Origin: Prostheceraeus crozeri
Taxonomy: Eukaryota > Platyhelminthes > Polycladida > Euryleptidae
Length of the DNA: 64,000 nt
Reading direction: 5' to 3'
NCBI GenBank assembly: GCA_907163375.1
Contig: CAJQUW010014307.1
Coordinates: 1 to 64,000, forward strand
Below the pieces are notes generated by a model. The model did no database searches. It saw nothing but the letters and a program-made list of their open reading frames with translations, and was not told the origin of the DNA. The position numbers and the translations under genes were made by a program. Each line of letters opens with the position of its first letter. Position 1 is the stretch's first letter. Positions 11,952-23,000 of this stretch are shown piece by piece.

Positions 11952-13190
11952 CAACGGCATGAAACTCAACGATAATCCAACGGCATGAAATTCAACGATA
12001 ATCCAATGGTTGACATCTTCCGTAAATCTCAAATAGGCCCTAAAGCGAAAATTCTCGCGCGCTCCACTGCATGTCAAAAATCTAACAAACCGTACAACTG
12101 CAAAATCAATCAATATTTTCCTGTATGCAAATGCTGAGCAATCCAATTACCAAATGATTCCAATGTCATAGAGATAGATAACTGCAAACAATATGACACA
12201 GGGAGCCACTGACTATTGGTATACGCACTTTGACACGATTGACAGAAATGTCACTCGAACTTCAAGCCAGCATAATTCTAAATCCAAATTCATTTCAGAT
12301 GATACTTTAACTTACGTGAGATTGAACCTCAATAAAGGGGAAGCTAGGACTTTCGAAGTTCAAAAAGCACCTGAAAAAAGTGATCGAATTATCACACAAA
12401 ATAATATATCAACGACTTATTTACCTACTTCTAGCCTTAGAAATTCATTTGGTAATTCTCCAATGTATGTTTTCGACAAGAATTCTGAAAAACAAGGCGT
12501 CCATGCACTGAGCAGTTTAGATGATGAGAATAAGGTTTTGCACATGTTTCAAAGCATGCATGAATATTCGAAATTCCAATTGAATTCCTTGAATTGATTA
12601 TTTGTTCGAAATTATAGATCATCGAGATACATTAGCAGAAGCAAACGCAACAGCGCTTAAACCCACAATCAACAGAAAGTTCGAACTTTCAGAATACAAC
12701 CGTCTGTAACCTGTATACTAGTAGCAGGGAAATTAGGATGAAATCCTGACATCATAAATATTAAAATAAAATTAATTAAAATTCGTTTAGAGATTAGCTA
12801 GCATCACTTCATGAGTTATTACGGCACAATTCTATCGGTGCGCTAATCCCAACACCACGTTGAGAACTTAAGTCAACAAAGTAAACTTTCCAACATTATG
12901 AAATAAGCTCACAAGGTTAATTTTTGGCGCCACAAGGGCGTACAGCGAAAGAGCGAATGATAACAGTGAAAGTGAGCGGCTACTATGGACAACAATCAAA
13001 TGCCAACAAAAACATGAGAGTTGCTACGAGGCGCCAGGCGATGGTAAAAATCTCTATCGCGACGGAAGAGAAGAGACTACAAAAGCTGTGGGCCGGAGAC
13101 CGAGACAACAACAACAACACACCACAAGTCGAAGAAGAATCATTCATTGGTGACTTTCAATTTTCGGTACTGCTCGCAATAAGGTGAGAC

Positions 13191-13802
13191 TCAGTACGGA
13201 ATTTTGTGTCGGGTCAACACCAAGTTTCTTTGCGCGAGGTTAATTGCCTCGAAGGATGGAGGGTCATTTTGTATTAGCACCTTTTTGTAATTCGCTTGTA
13301 GACCATTAATGAATGCGTTTCTTGCCAATGAAGATCTGGTCGATTCGTCCATAGTGGGATGCGCTGTTCGTGCCAGCCGTCTAATCGCTGCAAAGAAGGC
13401 CGAAATTGACTCGCCCACATCTTGTTTTCGGTTATGTAGATTAGCTGCTGCTAAGCGTTGCAGATCGATCGGTTGCAGACGTACACTCAGCTCTTTTACC
13501 ATTGTCCGATAGTCGTTTTTGATCGAAGGTACTAATTGTCGATAAGTCTCCAGAGCATGAGATCGCAGATACATCGGAAGCATATTTGCCTTTTGCTTCT
13601 CACTACAGTTGAGAGCTCTGCCTGTCAGATCAAAGGAATCGATAAATTCTGAAAAAGTAGTGCCAGTGTCATCGATGTCACCACAAAATATTGGTAGAGT
13701 GAAAATGCCATTAGCTTGCGGCAGCAATCTGGGAGGATTAATAGGAAGGTCCTCCAATTTTTGAGATATCTCTTTTAACAAATCTTTGATATCCGATGTC
13801 AT
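13191..13802 (-). mobile_element. Retroelement gag gene in the palindrome centre (fossil)
   Basis: Open frame of about 203 aa with gag-like features: LPIFCGD near the start, a helical capsid-like stretch with LPMYLRSHALETYRQL, then GESISAFFAAIRRLARTAHP and FINGLQANYKKVL. This order is that of Ty3/Gypsy-type retrotransposon gag. No protease, reverse transcriptase or integrase follows, since the left inverted arm starts almost at its end. Family level is the most I can support. Confidence 0.7.
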
Positions 13803-15609
13803 CTTGATCTTTCTGAGTCTTTTTTGTAGTCTAATCTCAATTTTGAAGATCTGCAGTTCACAAATCGGTGGTGACCTCCAGTGTAATATTGATGCTTGTT
13901 TTACTATAACCGCGTCAATATCACAGGTCCCTATAAACTTGAAATTAAGTTTAATTAACTGAAGTTAGAGATTATGTCACGATGGCATCGGATAAAACTA
14001 TGACAGCAAGTGGTTGCCACACTATAATTATATTGAACCAAATTCACACAAATGTAACAAAAGGTATACAAACCACATAAAAGTTTCACGTTCACTCTAC
14101 AGCATGCACAGAAGGATGATGATCACAGATGTCAGTTGTTGTCGGGCCGCGAGTCTACAATACTGAGTCTCACCTTATTGGGAGCAGTACCGAAAATTGA
14201 AAGTCACCAATGAATGATTCTTCTTCGACTTGTGGTGTGTTGTTGTTGTTGTCTCGGTCTCCGGCCCACAGCTTTTGTAGTCTCTTCTCTTCCGTCGCGA
14301 TAGAGATTTTTTACCATCGCCTGGCGCCTCGTAGCAACTCTCATGTTTTTGTTGGCATTTGATTGTTGTCCATAGTAGCCGCTCACTTTCATTGTTATCA
14401 TTTGCTCTTTCGCTGTACGCCCTTGTGGCGCCAAAAATCAACCTTGTGAGCTTATTTCATAATGTTGGAAAGTTTACTTTGTTGACTTAAGTTCTCAACG
14501 TGGTGTTGGGATTAGCGCACCGATAGAATTGTGTCGTAATAACTCATGAAGTGATGCTAGCTAATCTCTAAACGAATTTTAATTAATTTTATTTTAATAT
14601 TTATGATGTCAGGATTTCATCCTAATTTCCCTGCTACTAGTATACAGGTTACAGACGGTTGTATTCTGAAAGTTCGAACTTTCTGTTGATTGTGGGTTTA
14701 AGCGCTGTTGCGTTTGCTTCTGCTAATGTATCTCGATGATCTGTAATTTCGAACAAATAATGAATTCAAGGAATTCAATTGGAATTTCGAATATTCATGC
14801 ATGCTTTGAAACATGTGCAAAACCTTATTCTCATCATCTAAACTGCTCAGTGCATGGACGCCTTGTTTTTCAGAATTCTTGTCGAAAACATACATTGGAG
14901 AATTACCAAATGAATTTCTAAGGCTAGAGAAGAAAACCATGAGAATGGCTATACCCTGACGCATGTAAGTAAGTCGTTGATATATTATTTTGTGTGATAA
15001 TTCGATCACTTTTTTTCAGGTGCTTTTTGAACTTCGAAAGTCTTAGTTACCCCTTTATTGAGGTTCAATCTCACGTAAGTAATTCATCTGAAATGAATTT
15101 GGATTTAGAAATATGCTGGCTTGAAGTTCGATTGACATTTCTGTCAATCGTGTCAAAGTGTGTATACCAATAATCAGTGGCTCCCTGTGTCATATTGTTT
15201 GCAGTTATCTATCTCTATGACATTGGAATCATTTGGTAATTGGATTGCTCAGCATTTGCATACAGGAAAATATTGAGTGATTTTGCAGTTGTACGGTTTG
15301 TTAGATTTTTGACATGCAGTGGAGCGCGCGAGAATTTTCGCTTTAGGGCCTATATGAGATTTACGGAAGATGTCAACCATTGGATTATCGTTGAGTTTCA
15401 TGCCGTTGGATCATCGTTGAGTTTCATGCCGTTGGATCATCGTTGAGTTTCATGCCGTTGGATCATCGTTGAGTTTCATGCCGTTGAATTATTGTTGAGT
15501 TTCATGCCGATGAAACAACGTATGCACCCGGGTGCAAGTTCACCTATAATCCAACGTCGACAGCCACCGTTAAAACATCCGTTGAAACAGCGGAACATTT
15601 TCCAGTGGG

Positions 15610-18600
15610 AACCGTTCGATCTGTGGAATGGCTTTCTAGTTCCATGTAACTTCAAATGAGATAATAAAGAAGAAGGGTGGAAATGCCAAACTTGGAAATG
15701 CCAAAAGATCGCCCTTTTAATGGCCCCCATCAGACAACTCGCCCTCTTCTAAATCGAAAATCTCAAAATAGGCCTACAATATATATCATATTTTTAAACT
15801 ATTCCTCCATCGACTCACGCGCTATTCATGTCAGAACAAAAAGAAAATATTATCTTCTTCTTTGCACATCGTTGTATTTAATCACTTTGTAGCAACAAAA
15901 TATCATATCACTTTTTTTGATAAATGCGTGAGCGAAAAATCTCTATTATCTAGAGGATTGTTCTTTTAGTTTTAGGCCCAAACGGAAATCAACTTTATGG
16001 GTAATATAGGAGCGAATTTTTCGCATTTTATTCTGCTCTTTATATAATATTAGCGTTAAACTGTAGCTGAACTTAACTGTTGTAAAGAGGACTAAATTTA
16101 GACAATTACTTTTTTTATTGGCAGACGCGTGCTCTAAGCATCGGAAGAGGATGGGAGTTGTACCAATAAAATCACATCATTTCGTGCACAAATTGTTGCC
16201 GTTATGCGAAGCAACGTTAACCCAGATGCGTCGGGTTGAAATGAATAAAATACTCGCCAATATCAAGTTAAAACTTTGATCATTCGAATATTCACAAACT
16301 GATTAAACCGTAAGTTTCCGAGTATCGCTTATTTAGGGTGTTGAAGGATTGTAAGAGCATGAATTCTCTTTCCAGGACGCACTAATGCATGTAGCCATAA
16401 TTAAGTAATCAGTTTCGACAAACTCTGCATTTTGGAAATCGATATTTTGTAAAAATTAGTGAATTGATATATAAATTGATCTGTCACATTAAAATTGATG
16501 TCTGGAATAAAAAACGTGAATGAATGCACAACATTTATACTATTTAACACTATTTTGGTGAATAATTACCGGTTTGTTTTGAACTAAATATCAATATCGA
16601 TTATAATTCACAATGCACAAACAAGAAATCGACATTACAATGAGAACGCAAGTGATTGATGATCGACAATTTTTGCAAACATGAGTTTATAAATGCAAAT
16701 GTGTTGTTTGACAATATACCTGCGTTTGACTATGCAGTTGATGTGCGTTTGACTTATCGAGATTATGCTACGAAGTGCCTCAACAAAATATTTCGGTTGA
16801 CATTTCCGACATTTTAATGGTTTTATCAATATGAAGTTTCTTCCTGAACTGAACTTGCTGCATTAAGTTAGAAATTTAAGATTTTTACTTCTGACCCACC
16901 TACCGAGCATGGCGGTGCCCTTAAAATACATGCAAAGATTTTGCGATTTCTTCCGAGCACTGTGTTTTATCAAAATTGGCTATTAAATGAGAGACAGAGA
17001 GGGCCCAGTGTCCTCATCCACATAGTGGGACGTGCTCAGCTATCCAGTTGATTGGGTGAACTTTATAGGATGCAGAGCAGATATTATCTCATAGTCAATC
17101 AAACAGAGCACTTGCTGTATATCAAAAAGATTAAATCCTTTATCCATGAAATTACAAAAAAAAACCCAATTACTTGAGAGAAGCATTAGATTCTTAGAAC
17201 TTAGAAATTATTCTTCATTTATGATCGCATACTGTGTTTTGTCTAAGTTAGTAGTATGACGTACAACATTTTTAGCAGTCAAGAGGAAATATTTTCAGCT
17301 GTCTCGAAAAAAAATCATAAAACGTTTCTTGTCTTCGGTTATTCATAATCTTCGCAGTTATTTTCTCTCAGATTTACTGAGATGACACTTGAAATTCCTG
17401 TTGTCATTTCTACACACGTTATAGGCAGTTCATTCCTCAATGAGAACATCTTCCACTGCGTGACAGCAACACCAAGCCTGGCAGTGGAAACACGAGGGCT
17501 CGTGGACGGCAGTGTAACAGCTATGAAACTGTCTAGTCATCGGAAATGTCGTCGAAGTCTGACTCCCGGGGTTAGCACGCGACGCGTGTGGTCCAAGAGG
17601 GAACAAATTCGAGACCTCGACCTCTACAGTTCCAGGGGAAGCTGTTCGGGATTGAACTTCGTCAGATTAGTGTTTCCAATGCGGAAAGTAGAGCCCTTGA
17701 CTTTGTTAGCTGATAACTTGAAATCGGCGGAACTCCGAAAGCGGACACTCAAACAGGGTTGTAAAAATGCGCTGCTCTTCAATTGTTTGCAATCAATTGA
17801 TTTTAATTGCAGTAAGAGACAATCCATTATTTGCAGTCATTAGATGTTGCATAAATGAATGATAAGTACCATACATTGCAATTAACAGTCAACAGTAATC
17901 AATTATTTGAAATTACAAAATGAAAATCAATCAATTAGCTTGCAATAACAGTAGCACATTAAAAATTACTGTAATTGATAGCTGTAGCGATATATTTTGA
18001 AAATGAATGTAAATCGAACAAAGCATGGAATATCAGCTTTACAAAAATCACCGATTAAGATGATTGTGGTTTGATTTGACAAGTCATGTAGGGAAAAAGT
18101 TGAGCGCAGATGCGTTCTAGATAAGAACTCACTGTAATATTGGGATCAGGGTAATGTAGGCCTACTTGGGGAAAGATGAGCCAGTATGTGGGCAAGTGTG
18201 AGTCAGGGGTGTTTCTACATTATAAAACAGTCTCTTCAAAATGGATGGTCTCTTTGATGAGTCACCATTTGGCAAATCCTAACAACAGTCACAATCACCA
18301 CAGAAATTGTGAAACTGAGCTCATTTATCAACGCGCTGAAATTGATGCTACAATTTTTTGTATCTTTAATATATTTATTTCGGACATGTACAATCTCTAC
18401 AGTACTGTTTCATGCAGCGATCAATTTTATTTATAATCATTCTAATGCAACTAGGCCTATGTGCAGTCACTCAATGAAGATCAAACAATTATTAGTTGCT
18501 ATTCAAATTCAGATAGATCTGTTGAAAAAGTAATCAATTACGATTACTATATACAGCAACCAATAATTTGGAATTCCTCCGAGCAGTAATCAATTATTTG

Positions 18601-19081
18601 TGATTTATTTATTAAAACATTCACTTATTTGTAATTATTCAGTGAAAGATTTGTAATAAATCGATATGAACAGTAAATCACTTCCAGCTATTTAGTGAAA
18701 ATCAATTCTGTAAGAACAGGGGCCCGGGATTGGATTGACAGGCTTCTTTAATTCTTTTATTTTTCCTAACTTTTGTAGAAAGGGCCCTTTCTAAATCTAA
18801 AGATGCATCTTGCAATTCTTGTATTCAATAACATTCGACATTGTGATTAATAAATGCCTCTGGCCTTTCTACTGTGGTCTGAGTTGGTCACTTGATACAT
18901 GATGCCTGCAGCTAAATCATCAGATGATGTCAATTCGATGCTAGTCTGAGCGTGGTAATTCATGAAGAATCACACAGAATAGTATAACCAGCAGGCGAAT
19001 TGAGAAATGAGGAATTACGTGGACACGCTTCCATAGTTGCTGATAATCGTCAGAGTTAACTATAATCCATACTTTTATTAC
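15610..19081. other. Long stretch without confident genes
   Basis: The longest frame (17382-17843, 153 codons, plus) has no recognisable domain and ordinary composition, so I do not call it. The word AGTAATCAATTA recurs near 17901, 18530 and 18589 in AT-rich DNA, perhaps a diffuse old repeat. Nothing else was supported. Confidence 0.4.
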
Positions 19082-19083
19082 TA

Positions 19084-19356
19084 CACTGTAAACTGTAGGG
19101 CACTAATTTAGGCAGGAAGCCGAAATTTCGTGCCAATTAACGCCTAGTTAGTGCCTTTCTAGTGCCTTGAGGCGCCACTAGGCACTACTAGCACCAAAAC
19201 CAAATATTTGTTTATCCAATGAAATCGAAGGAAAATCAATGGGCACGAACTCGGCACTATGAACTTCGTGCCTACTCGTGCCTTGTGTTGGTTAGAATTG
19301 ATGCCTAAATTTCGTCCCTAATTCAAGAGCAATGTCGTGCCCTAGAGTTTATAGTG
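19084..19356. mobile_element. 273-bp MITE with CACTGTAAAC ends and TA duplication
   Basis: Terminal inverted repeats CACTGTAAACTGTAGGGCAC / GTGCCCTAGAGTTTATAGTG are flanked by TA at 19082-19083 and 19357-19358. Internal sequence is GCC-rich with repeated AATTTCGTGCC / GGCACGAA words. No coding capacity. TA duplication suggests mobilisation by a Tc1/mariner-type transposase; this is inference. Confidence 0.85.
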
Positions 19357-19358
19357 TA

Positions 19359-20349
19359 GTCTCAAACTTGGCTTCATTTTGTTGTGTGCGATATTGTAAT
19401 TGGCAAATTCTTCAGACCTTCGCGAAATTTATGGTTCAATTTGAATGTTCATGATGTCTGACAATAGTTTTAGTGTGTCAGTGACGCTGTCAATGTCCCC
19501 TTTTGGGAGAAGGGGGCGGTCGGGCAAGCCCCCTATCTCCTTTATTTCCAAAGTACTGTTCTGACGAAAAAGGACATCAAATTCACGGCACATCACCACG
19601 AGAACTTTCTAGTGATGGCTTTCATGTGCTTCTATTGTAATTAGCGATTGAAAATCTAAAGTCACCAATTTTGACTGATTTTTGAAAATGTTTGAAATAT
19701 TGCCGAATTTAGATTACAGATATATTTTATGATTGCTCTTTGCAATGCTAAACTGCATAAATATACTAAGAAGTTATTTATGATTACAAAAATGATTGTT
19801 GAATTGCAAATTAAACATATACAAATGAAATATGGAAGATTTCTCTTCAAAGATATTCATGCCAATAACTCCAACGATTATAAAAAGGAAGATGGACAAC
19901 TTCCACACACCCAAAGAATTCCAATGATTGGGAAAAGACATTATAATGACTGCCAATAATCACAAATATTTCAGAGTGACAGCTCTCCTGGGCGAATAAT
20001 AAGAACAGGAAAATATTCCAGCCTCAAACAATCTGAGCACGAAATAAAGAAACGCAGAGAAGCCAGTTTGTAATCATTCAGCTTGTTCATCCATTCTAGA
20101 TACTTCGAGCTGTATGGGGCAATAACGAGGCGCACAGACGAGCGCTTGGCGGAAAGTATCGTCTACGGCTACCAAGAAATTTTCGTGCTTCAACTGTCCA
20201 AGTCTGAGAACATCTTTCTATTCAATGACTCCTCAAATGTGCCTTTGGAAAGCATTTAAATATGAAGCACTTACATGACATTTGGGTTTCCAATACTGAA
20301 TCCGATGTCTATGGTACAAGGCCTAATAAAAAATGATCATGATATGATT
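19359..20349. other. No gene seen
   Basis: Short frames only. A small GC-rich hairpin-like stretch (ccttttgggagaaggggg) sits near 19500. Confidence 0.4.
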
Positions 20350-20545
20350 CATGCTGTGTGAGGCTTTGACGTCACTACTCTCCCAAACTGGGGCTTGAAC
20401 GGTGCTGACATTGTCAGACTTTTCTGGAGCGTTGTGGCACTTTCAGTCCGGTTGCCTTTCGTGCCGACTTCCAACCACAGTTTCGCGGCTCGACCTCTGG
20501 ACCGAAGGATCGCTAGGCAGAGCACTAAGCCACTGCGCCACGGAG
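20350..20545 (-). mobile_element. tRNA-derived SINE
   Basis: The minus strand begins near 20545 with a box-A-like TGGCGCAGTGGCTTAGTGC followed about 40 nt later by box-B-like GGTCGAGCC. These are the spacing and motifs of an internal RNA polymerase III promoter in a tRNA-type head. A non-tRNA body follows. The anticodon and acceptor arms do not fold as a true tRNA, so this is a SINE rather than a tRNA gene. Confidence 0.65.
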
Positions 20546-20549
20546 ACCG

Positions 20550-21329
20550 CAATTATATCTATGAAATGCTCATTATTCGAAGTGATTGTTGCGTGCGCAG
20601 ATGATCGAATTGCCTACCAACACTGCGATGACTGTATGCACAGAAATTTATCTTTATTGTCGAATATTTTCATATGACTGTCCCATGTGGAGATGTATCC
20701 AAGAAGCTGCCTCATTCCTCAATATTTCTTCTTCATTCATCAGTGCAATGGACTTCAGTTGCTGTCCATTAGCAAAAAAAATCGAACAAGTCGAATCCAA
20801 CAATTTACAGATGTCACAATGATTGCTGAAAGACGAATGGAGACGTTTGTTAATACCTCACAGCTCTCCTAAGAGAAATCAAACCTGAGGCTCTGAAACT
20901 CCGGTTCTAATTCAAATTTAAGCCAAAGTCTCTATCTTTACTTTCAAACATGAAATTCCTTTTAGAATGGAAAGACGGAATTAAGGTTGGCAAAAAGTGA
21001 CAACACAATTCCAACTGAGTTGACTTCGAATCACTTTTTGATCGACAATGTCGTTTGAGTCTTCGTTTTGAATTCCAGAAATTCTAAGACGTTCAATAAG
21101 CGATATCTTCATCGCATTTTCATCTGGGAGATGCAGACTGTTTGAGCAAGAGTTTCTAAGGTTCACTGAAGCGAGAGGTCAGTGTCTTCTCCTGTACAGG
21201 CTCAGTCAAAGATAGCCGTGAATAAGACATTCCACTATTCATTGTCAAATTTGATGCTTGCGTTCTCAACAGTATTGTATTTATTTATTTTAGCAATTGC
21301 AATTCCAAAAGATAGCAATATGCATCCGA
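20550..21329. other. No gene seen
   Basis: Overlapping short frames without domains. Confidence 0.4.
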
Positions 21330-21620
21330 TATGCATGTACAGTACATGAGTGACTTCATGTCTTTTCCATCATACCTTTCTCTGTGCCATCCAGATCTCT
21401 CTTCACAAAGTCTTTCCTGCGAATCTTCTTGTTATTGTGTCATCCATCTCCTCCACTTGTTTCAGTACCCTTTCGTCTCCCATCCTCACCACATGCCCTG
21501 CCAATCTCAGTCACTTTCCACCATTTTCTGTGTCACCATTTTCTTCAATCATACTTCCTCCCTCAGTTCCACCATTCTTCGTTTCTCCACCAACCTTGCA
21601 CACCATATATACGGCTTATC
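21330..21620 (-). mobile_element. LINE C-terminal remnant
   Basis: Minus strand encodes LAGHVVRMGDERVLKQVEEM, matching the RLRWxGHVxRM block that ends the ORF of RTE-type and related LINEs (endonuclease-reverse transcriptases). Flanking frames are shifted and no RT core is present. Decayed fragment. Confidence 0.6.
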
Positions 21621-21667
21621 TAGTTATTTTCACACACGCAACATTTGATATGTTCTACTAAGTATAA

Positions 21668-21783
21668 GGCCTCAGCCACACTGCGAGCAAAGCAAGCGAT
21701 AGCGATTATTACCTTACGGACATACGTTTGCTTGAGACGCTCGGAACGCTCGTGCTTGCTTTGCTTTCAGTGTGGCTGAGGCC
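21668..21783. mobile_element. 116-bp hairpin MITE with TAA duplication
   Basis: GGCCTCAGCCACACTG at the left is matched by CAGTGTGGCTGAGGCC at the right, with further pairing inward (GAGCAAAGCAAGCG / TGCTTGCTTTGC). Flanks are TAA at 21665-21667 and 21784-21786. A TWA duplication with GG-starting ends is typical of PIF/Harbinger-derived MITEs. The whole element could fold as one hairpin. Confidence 0.8.
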
Positions 21784-21786
21784 TAA

Positions 21787-22837
21787 GCAACATTAGTGCT
21801 GCTATACGAAGTGTGGCAGAAAACTTAAACAGGTCTTTGTTGTCTCACGAATTTGGTGATGACAGCATGAATCACGGATTGGTGTTTGTCAGTAAAAGAC
21901 TCACTTGCGAGCTCTATCTACTTTTCCGGAAAGGAAGATTTCATGTTCTACTGCAATACAACTATCATGATCACCGAGTATTCGGTTCAGGCGCACATTA
22001 GCAACCGTATGGTGTATAATTCAACAAGCGAGTCGCAAAATATTCCGCATCAAATAACAATATAAACATTAATCAATATCTTATCAGGCTGTGCACAATT
22101 GGTAAAGCAGCCAGTCTATAAAGACTGTCTCTTATTGACTTGCTGTTTTGGCCTCGTGCATCTTGTCACGCAGGGAATAGGTCTGTTTTAGAGCTCAGTT
22201 GGTGGTGCTTGCGTAGATGGAGGAGTCTGAAACGTTGTTCGAGATGGTGATGACTTCACATGGAAAGATGAGAATTTCAGACGAGAATTGACAGAGAAGC
22301 TTGCTGCGAAATGCGGTCTCCACCAGAGACAACCATTTGCTCTTCATCACAGGCAGGCAGGTCATCAGAAAGGAAGACGAAAACGGAGAGACGCTACATC
22401 TGATGTTGGAGATGATCTGGCTGCAACAAGTGAGAAAAAATGAAAAAAGCTTCTGCGGTGGCAGACGAAGATAAAAAGGAAATGTTAAATATGAATGAAA
22501 ACAAACAGTAGTGATGAAGAGCATAGAAGGATGAGATGAGGGAAGACGATTGGAGGAGCCATAAATACGAATCCGGAGTTCACATTCAAGAGGCTTGGGC
22601 AAGCCGTGAACACCCTCCAAGATCATGGTGTATGAAGTGGAGAGAGGCAGAGCGGAGTTGCATGCGCCCCAATCTGCTGTGAAGCTGCGACTGGCATTTT
22701 ACAGGAATCAGATCTGTAATCCTTTAAGAGAGCGACAGTTAAGCTGCAATAAAGTCAGAAGATCTTTAGAAGACTGAATTGCAAAGATGAATATTATGGA
22801 GTAGCCTGAAACAAAAGGAAAGAAGTAAGGTGACCAG
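21787..22837. other. No confident gene
   Basis: A 143-codon minus-strand frame (22195-22626) lacks a recognisable domain. The stretch lies immediately upstream of a LINE tail on the plus strand and may be decayed LINE sequence. Confidence 0.35.
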
Positions 22838-23000
22838 GAAGCTTCCTTAGAGAATACAGGCTAAGATGGTACAGGCATGTTGTGACACGCAACAAGGCTA
22901 TGAAATCAGGAACGTGTTTTAGATGGAATTAAAGGGCAAAGGACCGAGAAGAAGATGGATGGATTATGTTAAAGAAGACGAGGGGGAGACAGACTCTCTC
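22838..23000 (+). mobile_element. RTE-type LINE C-terminal remnant
   Basis: Plus strand encodes REYRLRWYRHVVTRNKA and, in another frame, KGKGPRRRWMDYVKEDEG. Together these are the RLRWxGHV and GRPRRRWxDxxKED blocks at the C-terminus of RTE-type LINE proteins. At least one frameshift lies between them. Confidence 0.7.

Larger units (their letters stand above)
11633..15609. mobile_element. 4-kb inverted duplication of an LTR-retroelement-like region (fossil)
   Basis: Two arms, about 11633-13194 and 14162-15609, are inverted copies running from CCCACTGGAAAATG at the outer ends to GTGAGACTCAGTA at the inner ends. They flank a unique centre containing a gag gene. Each arm carries TTGGCGCCACAAGGGC near its inner third (12926 and its mirror at about 14430), which resembles a retroelement primer-binding site. 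This suggests arm = LTR-like region + leader, with the right arm in the same orientation as gag. The arms look highly similar but differ in tandem-repeat copy number. No clear target duplication is visible. It is broken: no pol is present. LTR assignment is inference; the inverted repeat is directly visible. Confidence 0.75.

Noticed and set aside
12193-12597. 134-codon frame in the left palindrome arm
   Set aside because: It is part of the inverted retroelement-like arm and has no recognisable family; the other arm does not keep it as an equivalent frame. Treated as part of the fossil.
17382-17843. 153-codon open frame
   Set aside because: No domain, antisense frame of similar quality in the same place, no related sequence in the window.
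17880-18600. AGTAATCAATTA word cluster as a mobile element
   Set aside because: Only three or four short AT-rich matches, no inverted ends and no consistent spacing.
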